Of a DNA stretch of 7,246 nucleotides, positions 1-6,689 are shown in pieces. The number at the start of each line of letters is the position of its first letter. Position 1 is the stretch's first letter. The stretch comes from Candidatus Dormiibacterota bacterium. GTDB taxonomy: Bacteria > Chloroflexota > Dormibacteria > Aeolococcales > Bog-877. The position numbers and the translations under genes are program-made. The stretch is from contig PKXE01000189.1 in assembly GCA_003132265.1 (NCBI GenBank), positions 1 through 7,246 of the forward strand, in the 5' to 3' direction. The notes under the pieces are model-generated. The model was not told the DNA's origin. It was given only the letters and a program-made list of their open reading frames with translations, and ran no database searches.

Positions 1-12
1 CCGGCTCCTCAT
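1..12 (-). other. Possible start of, or ribosome binding site for, a further operon gene beyond the left edge
   Basis: On the minus strand the hyfB stop sits in ATGAGGAGCCGG. An ATG at 12-10 overlaps the TGA by four bases, the same arrangement used elsewhere in this operon, and would open a frame starting Met-Arg-Ser-Arg. Alternatively, the GAGGAG at 11-6 is a Shine-Dalgarno sequence for a start just outside the window. Only four codons are visible, so neither option can be chosen, but the operon probably continues. Confidence 0.35.
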
Positions 13-2021
13 CTGACCGCTACCAGGTAGGCGATGAGGATGGTGACGAAGACGTAGAGCAAGTACAGGTTGACGTCGCCCGCCTGGATGGGTTGCACCA
101 GCCGAGCCATGGCTTCTACCAACCGGACGATGGGCTGGTACAGATAACGCTCGAAGAGGGGCGTGACCTGAAAGTGGTAATGGACCGGCCCGGATCGGCC
201 GGCAGGATCGTCCGAGGCCCTGGTCAATTTCACCTGGGGCCGGTATAGCCCCTCGAAGGTGACCCGCACCGGGTTGGCGTGAGTGGTCGCGGTGTACTGC
301 ATGCGCGGGCGGAAACGGAGGATGCCGCCCGCCCAGACCGGAACCGAACGGTTTTTCGCCACCCGGGTGCGGCTGCGCACGATCAGCACCGGCACCAGCA
401 GCATGGCCAGCAGGCAGACGGCCAGGTAGGTGGGCGAGAAGGCACTGAAATCGGTGTGGGCCGGGATCACGGTGAGCCCTGGGACGATCAGCTTGGCGAG
501 GATGTTCTCACCCGTCGTCGCCTGGACCACCCGATCCAGACCGGTGAGCACGAGCGGCGCGCCCACCGCCAGGAAGCAGCAGGCGACGGCCAGCAGGGCG
601 GGACCCGCCACCGGTTGGCCGACCTCATTCGCGACCGCTGCCTCCTCGCTCCTGGCCATCCCCAGGAAGGGAATGCCGAAGGCGCGGGCGAAGGCGTTGA
701 TCGCCATGCCGCCGGTCAGCGCCAGGGTGGCGGCGGCAATGACCAGCACCACCCCGATCACGTGACTGGGGATTCGGAAGCCCTGGAAGAGCCCCTGGAA
801 GACCAGCCACTCGCTGACGAAGCCGTTGAGCGGAGGCAGGGCGGCGATCCCCAAGGTCCCCACCAGGGTCAGAGCCGCTGCCCGGGGCATCCGGCGAGCC
901 AGGCCCCCCAGGCGATCCAGGTCGCGCGACCCGACGGCGTGCTCCACCACGCCGGTCTCCAAGAAGAGCAGGGTCTTATAGGCGGCGTGATTGAGCACAT
1001 GGTAGAGGCCAGCGATCAGCAGCAGTGCCCCCACCGCCGGCTGGTGAGACTCGAAGAAAGCCAGCGAAGCGCCCAACGCGACGAAGACGATGCCGATGTT
1101 CTCGATGGTGGAGTAGGCCAAAAAGCGCTTCCAGTCCCGCTCCATAAGCGAGTACAGCACGCCCAGCGCGGCTGACAGTGACCCCAGCCCGAGATCCAGC
1201 ACCCCCCACCAGGCCGGTCCGTTCGGGAGCAGCTGAAAGGCGACCAGCGCGAACCCGAACACCCCGAGCTTGGTCACGACGCCGGACAGGAATCCCGATC
1301 CGTCGGCGGGCGCCACCGGGTGGGCGGCGGGTAGCCAGATGTGCAACGGCACCAGGCCGGCTTTGAACCCGAAGCCCAGCAACGCGAGGACGAACACGGC
1401 GTCGGCCCAGCCGGCGGAGAGGTGCGGGGCGTGGGCGGCGATCACGCTGAAGCTGGTGCTGCCAGCCTGGGTACCGAGAATCGCCAGCGCGGCGACGATC
1501 AGCGCAAACCCGACCTCGCCCAGCGCGAGAAAGAGGAAGCCGCCCTGGACCACGGCCGGATCCCGCCGGTGGCGCACGATCATCAGGAAGCTGGTCAGGG
1601 TCATCGACTCCCAGGCCACCAGGAACACGGTGATGGACGAGGCCGCGAGAACTACCAGGCTGGCGATAAGTGCCCCCTGGTAGACGAGCAGGTAGGCTCC
1701 GGTGCCGGGTCCCGCCCGGTGATATCGCGGCAGGTACGCCCCGATGGCGGCGGCGACCAACCCCAGCGCGATCACGAACACTCCCGAGAGCGGGGTGATG
1801 CGAAGTCCCACCTCGCCAGCCACGCCGCCGCCCACGTGGAGCTGCCAGGTCAGGCGACCGACCACTATCCAGACGCCCGCCGCCAGCGCCAGGATGCCGC
1901 CCAGGCTCGACAGACTGGCGGCAGAACGCAGGCCGGAACCCTGCGGCACCGCCACCGCCACGGCGCCAGCGACGATCCAGCACGCCACGGTGGCCGCGAT
2001 GAGAATGCCCACTCCGTTCAC
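9..2021 (-). CDS. hyfB: HyfB-like (NuoL family) large antiporter-type membrane subunit
   Basis: This 670-residue polytopic protein is the long antiporter-like subunit of Hyf-type complexes (E. coli HyfB 672). Ion-pathway residues are conserved: Glu138 in VAWESMTLTSF (helix 5), Lys220 in GFGFKAGLVPLHIWLPAAHP (helix 7), Lys251 in VVTKLG, Lys298 in RDWKRFLAYSTIENIG (helix 8), His341/His345 and Lys349 in YHVLNHAAYK, and Glu404 in PPLNGFVSEW (helix 12). Downstream, RPRMQYTATT with ANPVRVTFEGLYRP (571-594) is the HyfB hallmark near the C-terminus, and a last membrane helix lies at about 650-668. The family's Cys-Gly near this motif reads Trp-Ala-Gly-Gly here. The GTG at 2021 overlaps the hyfI stop by four bases; there is no strong ribosome binding site, so the two are probably translationally coupled. 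Its position after hyfI is a rotation of the usual order, where hyfB comes first. Confidence 0.94.
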   Translation of the reverse strand: MNGVGILIAATVACWIVAGAVAVAVPQGSGLRSAASLSSLGGILALAAGVWIVVGRLTWQLHVGGGVAGEVGLRITPLSGVFVIALGLVAAAIGAYLPRYHRAGPGTGAYLLVYQGALIASLVVLAASSITVFLVAWESMTLTSFLMIVRHRRDPAVVQGGFLFLALGEVGFALIVAALAILGTQAGSTSFSVIAAHAPHLSAGWADAVFVLALLGFGFKAGLVPLHIWLPAAHPVAPADGSGFLSGVVTKLGVFGFALVAFQLLPNGPAWWGVLDLGLGSLSAALGVLYSLMERDWKRFLAYSTIENIGIVFVALGASLAFFESHQPAVGALLLIAGLYHVLNHAAYKTLLFLETGVVEHAVGSRDLDRLGGLARRMPRAAALTLVGTLGIAALPPLNGFVSEWLVFQGLFQGFRIPSHVIGVVLVIAAATLALTGGMAINAFARAFGIPFLGMARSEEAAVANEVGQPVAGPALLAVACCFLAVGAPLVLTGLDRVVQATTGENILAKLIVPGLTVIPAHTDFSAFSPTYLAVCLLAMLLVPVLIVRSRTRVAKNRSVPVWAGGILRFRPRMQYTATTHANPVRVTFEGLYRPQVKLTRASDDPAGRSGPVHYHFQVTPLFERYLYQPIVRLVEAMARLVQPIQAGDVNLYLLYVFVTILIAYLVAVR

Positions 2022-2593
2022 GGCCGCGATGCCCCGGAGAAGCGAAAGCGATCAGGATTGATCGAAGCGTGCAGGCGGTCCACTCCCACCAGCAGCCCCT
2101 GGAGCAGCGCCAAGGGGCTGGGCGGGCAGCCCGGGATTACGACGTCGATCGGGAGCAGCCTTCCCACCCCACCGTGGGTGAACCGGTCCGGGACGAACAC
2201 GCCGCCCAGGGCGCAAGCGCCGACAGTGACCACGATCTTGGGATCCGGCATCGCTTCGTAGGTCGCCTGCAGCGCGTGGTCCATGGCGAGAGCGCCGGGG
2301 CCGGTGACCAGCAGGCAGTCCGCGTGTCGTGGGGCCGGGGTGAAGAACAAACCCAGCCGGTGCAGATCATAGTGCGGCGCCGTCAGCAGGCGGATCTCCG
2401 ACTCGCAGGATGCGCACGACCCGGTGTCGATGGTCCGAATGTGCAGGCTTCTCCCGAACAACCGAGAGATGGTCTCCCGCAACTCGGCACTCACCCGGGC
2501 AACCTCCGAGCTGACGGAGTCCGCTTTGGGATTTTGGCTCCAGCGGACTGGCACAGGGCGAGAGTTGGGCGCCGCCGATTCCAAGACATTCAC
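2018..2593 (-). CDS. hyfI: HyfI/HycG-like small subunit (NuoB family) with intact proximal [4Fe-4S] cluster
   Basis: This 191-residue protein is the small electron-transfer subunit that carries the cluster next to the active-site pocket, equivalent to N2 in complex I. All four ligands are visible: Cys60 and Cys63 in DTGSCASCESEI, Cys127 in TVGACALGGVF, and Cys156 in VIPGCPPSP. In hydrogenase-type members the first motif usually reads CNGCDIE; here Asn-Gly is replaced by Ala-Ser but both cysteines remain. The core also shows ADCLLVTGP (91-99) and a C-terminal LALLQGLL helix. The first 40 or so residues are a variable extension. The GTG start at 2593 overlaps the hyfH stop (GTGA) and has a GAGGG six bases upstream. 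The stop overlaps the hyfB start, again as GTGA. It should dock against HyfG and HyfH and pass electrons between the HyfH cluster and the HyfG pocket. Confidence 0.93.
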   Translation of the reverse strand: MNVLESAAPNSRPVPVRWSQNPKADSVSSEVARVSAELRETISRLFGRSLHIRTIDTGSCASCESEIRLLTAPHYDLHRLGLFFTPAPRHADCLLVTGPGALAMDHALQATYEAMPDPKIVVTVGACALGGVFVPDRFTHGGVGRLLPIDVVIPGCPPSPLALLQGLLVGVDRLHASINPDRFRFSGASRP

Positions 2594-2925
2594 TTGGGTC
2601 CCTCAAGCGGGAAGCACAAACGGAGTTGCCCTAGGTCACGGGCCGCCAGCTCAAACTGCTGACTGGGATGACCGGCTGGTCCGGCCACCTCGAGGCAGCG
2701 CTGGCAGGCGGTGCAGCGCCCCAAGTCCAGCACCAGCTGACCCTCGGCCAACTCCAGAGCGCGGCTGGGGCAGATGTCAATCATCTGCTGGACCAGCTCG
2801 GGCGTGAGCTGGGAGGCGTCGAAGGCCGGGGGGGTCGGTAGCGTCGCCGCGCTGCCATCCGCGCGGGCGGGATAGCGAGTGGTCACGATGCCCCGTCGCA
2901 CCCCCCGCCAGAACCACAGCGCCAT
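2590..2925 (-). CDS. hyfH: HyfH/HycF-like (NuoI family) ferredoxin subunit retaining one of two [4Fe-4S] clusters
   Basis: This 111-residue electron-transfer subunit sits between the large and small subunits, where hyfH normally lies. The N-terminus (WRGVRRGIVTTRYPA, about 6-20) matches the docking segment of the family. Family members carry two CxxCxxCxxxCP motifs. Here motif 1 keeps only Cys52 of ICPSRAL; its other three positions are Pro42, Val45 and Met48. Motif 2 keeps Cys71, Cys74 and Cys77 (CTACQRC) but has Ala81-Gly82 in place of Cys-Pro. In two-cluster ferredoxins each cluster uses three cysteines of one motif and the CP cysteine of the other, so the survivors form exactly one complete site. 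The C-terminal FELAARDLGQLRL is typical, but the usual Cys-rich tail is shortened, leaving a lone Cys104. The ATG at 2925 overlaps the hyfG stop by one base (TGATG), and the stop overlaps hyfI as GTGA. The frame is intact, so this is not a pseudogene. Confidence 0.86.
   Translation of the reverse strand: MALWFWRGVRRGIVTTRYPARADGSAATLPTPPAFDASQLTPELVQQMIDICPSRALELAEGQLVLDLGRCTACQRCLEVAGPAGHPSQQFELAARDLGQLRLCFPLEGPK
2600..2604 (-). promoter_or_regulatory. Probable ribosome binding site (GAGGG) for the hyfI GTG start
   Basis: On the minus strand GAGGG precedes the GTG at 2593 with a six-base spacer (ACCCAA). It lies in the end of hyfH. It supports this GTG as the start, although coupling through the four-base overlap may matter more. 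Confidence 0.5.
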
Positions 2926-4544
2926 CAGCGTGCGAACCCCGCCACCGTCAACCAGAAACTGGCCTCGATGATCGCGACATCGGTGAACACGTTGCGTGAA
3001 CGCAGGGCGTCGTCGAAGGCGCGCCAGTTGCGCACGGAGGCCGGCCGCAGCCGGGCTCCCGCCACCTTTCCGTCATGGTCGAGCTGCACCCAGGACAACG
3101 CCTCCCCGCGTACTGACTCGCACCATCCCAGGCCGCGCCGCTCGCCCCGCTCCGGGGCCGGACCCGCCGGCGTTGGGAGCGCGTCCGCCACGTCGATGAG
3201 CTCCCCTGACTGCAACCAGCGGTGGATCAGCCGCTCCGATTCGTCCACCTCTTGGAGCATGACCTGGAGTCGCGACAGGACGTCGCCATTGACGGCCGTC
3301 GCCACCTCAAGTCCGCTGTGGCTGTCGCCGGCGGACCACGGGTGATCACGGCGCACGTCGAGGTCGGCGCCCGATCCCCGGGCAACTGGCCCAACCAGGC
3401 CCAGGCGGGCCGCCGCCTCGGCGTCGACGACCCCGGCTGCTTCGAGGCGGTCGACGAAGGAGTTAGTGCCCAGCAGCGCCGAGCCGATCTGCCGGACCGA
3501 TGCGCACAGGGCCGAGAGGCCCTCGCTCAGAGTCGCTCCGTCGCAGCCCCGCCTGACCCCTCCCACCGCGACCACCCCAAACAGGTAGCGGTGACCAAAT
3601 ACCGCCGCGTTGAGTCGAAGGAAGTTCTCCAGGATGATTTCGACCTGCGCCTGGCCAACCCCGAGCCCGGTCGACTGGCAGAGGGCAGCCATTGCCGCCG
3701 CGTGGTTGTACAGCCGCTCCAGCTCTAAAGCGACCAGCCGGGTCCTCTCGGCGCCGGCCGGGACAACGATCCCCGAGGCCGATTCCACGGCGCGGGCAAA
3801 CGCCAAACCGTTGCCAACGGCCCCCGGGCCCTCGCAGCGCTCCACCCGAAAGAGGGCCATCTCAGGGTCCATGCCCACCACTTGGTGTTCGATGCCCCGA
3901 TGCTTGTGAAACCAGGCCAAGTACGCGTCGAGGACCTCCTCGCCAGTTGTAACGAGACCCATGTACAGCGATTCCTGGCCGACCCCACGCACCGGTCCGA
4001 CCGGAAATTCGAAGGCCTCGCCCCTCACCACGTGGGGCGCTCGGACCTCGGTGGGAACGCCTCGCCGACTTCTGGGAGCGCCGGGCGAGCCGCTCCGGAG
4101 CGGAGGCGCTGAGTCCGCCCCCGGCGCGAGCAGCACTCGGTTCAGCGGGTGGCCGCCGGTTGGCTTGATCCCCCAGAGTTCGAAGATCTCGCACTCCTCG
4201 ACAAAGCAGGCCGGCGCGACTTCGGAGATCGCTGCATAGGATCGGCCGCTGAGGGGCGCTTGCAGCAGGAGATAGCGGCGGTCCTGGTCCAGCCCGAAGA
4301 CCAGGTGGAGGGTCAGCCCACCATCTCCGCCGGCCTCGGCTGGAGCAGAGGGCAGGACGAACATGTCCGCCAACCGGGCGCCGCGGCTCGCGCCCAGCAG
4401 CTGCGCCGCACGCTTCAGCTGCGCCAATTCTAGCCGGCGGCCCAGAGCCCCCGGCTGAGTTGTGGGCTCGGGGCTGCCGGGGAGTTCCCGGAGGACCGCC
4501 TCCAGGTCCACCCGCCGCGGCTCGGTTGTCAGCGGGCCGGTCAA
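2925..4544 (-). CDS. hyfG: HyfG/HycE-like large subunit (NuoC-NuoD fusion) lacking all nickel-binding cysteines
   Basis: This 539-residue protein has the HycE/HyfG layout. A NuoC-like domain (about 1-140) has the signature [13 protein letters not shown]...GHPLNRVLL near 113-139. A Pro/Ser/Arg-rich linker (about 142-166) follows, then a NuoD/large-subunit domain with HKHRGIEH (213-220), [12 protein letters not shown] (270-281), [10 protein letters not shown] (316-325), GWCESVRGE (473-481) and SVRNW (503-507). In true [NiFe] enzymes two CxxC motifs hold nickel. Here the first is Glu238-Gly-Pro-Gly241, in the context [21 protein letters not shown], and the second is Thr533-Val-Ala-Gly536 at the very C-terminus ([11 protein letters not shown]). 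So no NiFe centre is expected. The loop usually written GPVHAG..EPGH reads [12 protein letters not shown] (183-194). The protein ends where HycE is normally cleaved on maturation. The TTG start at 4544 is supported by GGAGGT and a TTGA overlap; 18 more codons are open up to an ATG at 4598. The substrate is unknown. Confidence 0.93.
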   Translation of the reverse strand: MTGPLTTEPRRVDLEAVLRELPGSPEPTTQPGALGRRLELAQLKRAAQLLGASRGARLADMFVLPSAPAEAGGDGGLTLHLVFGLDQDRRYLLLQAPLSGRSYAAISEVAPACFVEECEIFELWGIKPTGGHPLNRVLLAPGADSAPPLRSGSPGAPRSRRGVPTEVRAPHVVRGEAFEFPVGPVRGVGQESLYMGLVTTGEEVLDAYLAWFHKHRGIEHQVVGMDPEMALFRVERCEGPGAVGNGLAFARAVESASGIVVPAGAERTRLVALELERLYNHAAAMAALCQSTGLGVGQAQVEIILENFLRLNAAVFGHRYLFGVVAVGGVRRGCDGATLSEGLSALCASVRQIGSALLGTNSFVDRLEAAGVVDAEAAARLGLVGPVARGSGADLDVRRDHPWSAGDSHSGLEVATAVNGDVLSRLQVMLQEVDESERLIHRWLQSGELIDVADALPTPAGPAPERGERRGLGWCESVRGEALSWVQLDHDGKVAGARLRPASVRNWRAFDDALRSRNVFTDVAIIEASFWLTVAGFAR

Positions 4545-6019
4545 CGAATGACCTCCACCGAGTGCATGAGCAGCGAGTTGAGGACGCCGGGTACCCAAAG
4601 ACCCAGCACCAACAGCCCGGCCAGGCCGAGCAGGATCGGCACCGCCGCCAGGACGGCGCCCAGCCGGCCCGGGTAAGGCTGTCGCTGCTGGCCTTTGGGT
4701 TCACCGAGCACCATCCGACTGGTGGTGTACATGAAGCCGATAAAGGCAAGGACGAGCAGCAAGAGCAGCAGCCCGACTAGGGCCGGCGACTGGGCTGCCA
4801 GCCCGGCCCGAACGATGGTGAATTCGCTGATGAACAGCCCAAACGGTGGTGAGCCAACCACGGCCAGAGAGCCCAACAACAACACCGCGCCGGTCACCGG
4901 CAGGCTGCTCAGCACCCCGCTGATCCGGCTCGCCTGGCGGGTCTCATAAGCGAGCACCAAGGTGCCTCCGGCGAGGAAGAGCACGGCCTTGCCGACCGCG
5001 TGGTTGAGCGTGTGCAGGAGCGCCCCATACAGCCCCAGCACCCCCCCGAATCCGAGTCCGATGGCGATGATCCCCATGTGCTCAACCGACGAGTAAGCCC
5101 AGAGCCGCTTGAAGTCTCGGCGGCGGACCAAGAACAGCGCGCCCAGCGCGACCGACAGGAATCCGAAGGTCAAGAGCACATGACTGGCGTAGGCGGGACC
5201 GAGGGCGCGGTCGGCGATGACGACGTACCGCAGGATGGCGTACATGCCCACGTTGAGGAGCGCTCCGGAGAGCATGGCGCTCGCTGGACTGGGAGCTTCC
5301 GCATGAGCGTCCGGGAGCCAGGTGTGCATCGGTACCAGCCCGACCTTAGTGCCGTATCCGACCACCGCGAGCAGGAACCCCAGCCGCAGACCCGTGCCGT
5401 CCAGCTGGCGGGCGTGGTGCACCAGGTAAGCCCAGGTGAGGTGCTGCTCCGGGCTGCCGGGCAACGCAGTGGCGGCAAAGAACACAAACAGCGTTCCGAC
5501 CAGCGCGATGGTGATCCCGAGACTGCTGATGATCACGTACCTCCAGCCCGCCTCCAGCCCACTGGTGCGACCTTCGATGGCCACCAGCACTACGCTGGCC
5601 AGAGTGCAGGCTTCCACCAGCACGAAGAGCAGACCCAAGTTGGCGGTCTCCACCGAGGCGACCATGGACCCGGCGAACAGCCCCCACAGCACGAAGTAGG
5701 CCCGTACCCGATTGGGGCTCAGCTCGCCGCGCACCTGCTGGGCGTGGACGTAGGCGATCGACCCGATCCCGGCCAAGAGCACCACGATGGCCACGGTGAT
5801 CGCGAAGAAGGCGCTGATTCCGTCCACATATATGAAGCTGCCCGCGCTGGCGATGGGCGCCCCGCCCCCAGTCATGGCCGCCTCCGCGACGGCGGCCCCC
5901 AGCGATCCCACGGCCGCGGCCACGGCGATCCCGCCGGCGAGCTGAGCCCGCGAAGTCAGCAGGCCGGCCACGCTGCCGAGCAACGGCAGACAGGACGCCA
6001 GGATCGGGAGCAGGATCAC
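4541..6019 (-). CDS. hyfF: HyfF/HycQ-like antiporter-type (NuoM/NuoN family) membrane subunit
   Basis: This 492-residue polytopic protein is an Mrp/complex I antiporter-like ion-translocating subunit, predicted to move H+ or Na+. The half-channel residues of the family are present: Glu136 in [10 protein letters not shown] (helix 5), Lys225 in [20 protein letters not shown] (helix 7), Lys304 in [15 protein letters not shown] (helix 8), His337/His340 and Lys344 in HTLNHAVGK, and Glu399 in [10 protein letters not shown] (helix 12). E. coli HyfF is somewhat longer (526). The start is the GTG at 6019, which overlaps the hyfE stop by four bases and begins the hydrophobic N-terminus [10 protein letters not shown]. 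The open frame continues 156 codons upstream, but that stretch is low-complexity Arg/Gly/His-rich shadow sequence over hyfE. It shares the KxGLVPxHxWLPxAH signature with HyfB, as expected for paralogous subunits. The C-terminus ends TGA, overlapping the next start. Confidence 0.94.
   Translation of the reverse strand: MILLPILASCLPLLGSVAGLLTSRAQLAGGIAVAAAVGSLGAAVAEAAMTGGGAPIASAGSFIYVDGISAFFAITVAIVVLLAGIGSIAYVHAQQVRGELSPNRVRAYFVLWGLFAGSMVASVETANLGLLFVLVEACTLASVVLVAIEGRTSGLEAGWRYVIISSLGITIALVGTLFVFFAATALPGSPEQHLTWAYLVHHARQLDGTGLRLGFLLAVVGYGTKVGLVPMHTWLPDAHAEAPSPASAMLSGALLNVGMYAILRYVVIADRALGPAYASHVLLTFGFLSVALGALFLVRRRDFKRLWAYSSVEHMGIIAIGLGFGGVLGLYGALLHTLNHAVGKAVLFLAGGTLVLAYETRQASRISGVLSSLPVTGAVLLLGSLAVVGSPPFGLFISEFTIVRAGLAAQSPALVGLLLLLLVLAFIGFMYTTSRMVLGEPKGQQRQPYPGRLGAVLAAVPILLGLAGLLVLGLWVPGVLNSLLMHSVEVIR
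4551..4556 (-). promoter_or_regulatory. Ribosome binding site GGAGGT that fixes the TTG start of the large subunit
   Basis: Read on the minus strand the sequence is GGAGGT-CATTCG-TTGA. It is a near-perfect Shine-Dalgarno match six bases upstream of a TTG, and that TTG overlaps the TGA stop of hyfF. It lies inside the last codons of hyfF. It is the best ribosome binding site in the window and decides the hyfG start in favour of TTG at 4544, not the out-of-context upstream ATG at 4598. Confidence 0.8.
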
Positions 6020-6687
6020 TCTGGGGCCCGCGCGGGGAGGCCACCGCCGGTGGCCATCTGCTCGGCCAGCCCGGTGGCCATGGCGAGCATGATCAGCACC
6101 CCCGCGATGACGTCGAAGAAGATTCCCGCCTCGACGATGAACGGGAAGCTCGCGGTCAGGGTGACCGCTGCCAGAAACGCCCCGTTCTCCATGATCAACC
6201 AGCCGACCAGCTGGGCCACCATGTGGCGGCGGACCACCATCATCAGTGCGCCCAGCAGAATGACCGAGGTGGAGATTGGGATGATCGACACCGAAATCAC
6301 GCCATGGGCCAGCGGCTGGCTCCCCAGCAGCAGATACGCAAAGGCGCACAGGCCCGCGCCGATGATCAGGGAAACCGAGAGCCCCACCGTCACCCCGGTA
6401 TCGCGCTTCAGTCCGAGCCGCCGCACCAAGAAACGCCGTGCGGCGTAGGGAATGGCGATGCCCTTGAGGCAGAGCGTGAGAGCACACAGGACCCAGAGCG
6501 CTGGCTCATGGTCGAGGTAGGCGGCGGTACCTGCCGCCACGGCGAGCAGAATCGACTGCAGCCCGTAGTACCGCAGGTAGCGGTCGAAGAGCTTGGACCC
6601 CAGACAGGCGAGCGCACAGAGCAGGATCAGAACTGCGACCAGAGTCAGGAGCAGTCCGCCCGACGACACGACCGCGAGGCTCTGCAT
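6016..6687 (-). CDS. hyfE: HyfE/HycP-like (NuoK-containing) membrane subunit
   Basis: This 223-residue, almost wholly hydrophobic protein matches the usual HyfE size of about 216-220. HyfE consists of extra N-terminal helices plus a NuoK-like three-helix part that carries buried acids for ion movement. The C-terminal half shows the NuoK-like pattern: VVRRHMVAQL (151-160), then WLIMENG with Glu167, then VEAGIFFDV with Glu186 and Asp192. The N-terminal half (LRYYGLQSILLAV, 38-50; ALTLCLKGIAIPY, 69-81) is typical of HyfE. I chose the ATG at 6687 because it lies two bases after the hyfC stop and begins the hydrophobic N-terminus. A longer open frame upstream runs through hyfC and encodes Arg- and His-rich sequence unlike the family. 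No strong ribosome binding site is visible, so translation probably depends on coupling to hyfC. The stop overlaps the hyfF start as GTGA. Confidence 0.92.
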   Translation of the reverse strand: MQSLAVVSSGGLLLTLVAVLILLCALACLGSKLFDRYLRYYGLQSILLAVAAGTAAYLDHEPALWVLCALTLCLKGIAIPYAARRFLVRRLGLKRDTGVTVGLSVSLIIGAGLCAFAYLLLGSQPLAHGVISVSIIPISTSVILLGALMMVVRRHMVAQLVGWLIMENGAFLAAVTLTASFPFIVEAGIFFDVIAGVLIMLAMATGLAEQMATGGGLPARAPE

Positions 6688-6689
6688 GG

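Noticed and set aside
279..2261. Long plus-strand open frames (279-1175 and 1341-2261) opposite hyfB
   Set aside because: Same reason: biased composition and no motifs, while the minus strand encodes a full-length HyfB with all family signatures.
2590..2925. Ferredoxin subunit as a pseudogene or frameshifted gene, because of its missing cysteines
   Set aside because: The frame is open from a normal start to a stop, overlaps both neighbours as the other genes do, and conserves the N-terminal and C-terminal family segments. No other frame restores the missing cysteines.
3862..4749. 295-codon minus-strand frame across the hyfF-hyfG junction
   Set aside because: It overlaps two well-supported genes in a different frame and its product is Arg/Pro/Gly-rich without motifs.
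5000..6448. 482-codon open frame on the plus strand, antisense to hyfF and hyfE
   Set aside because: Its product is low-complexity Gln/Glu/Arg/Pro/His-rich sequence with no recognisable domain. It is a mirror of a high-GC coding region with clear conserved motifs on the other strand.
6020..6487. 156-codon upstream extension of the hyfF frame
   Set aside because: The extension overlaps hyfE in another frame and encodes Arg/Gly/His-rich, non-membrane sequence. The GTG at 6019 gives a normal hydrophobic N-terminus and a GTGA overlap.
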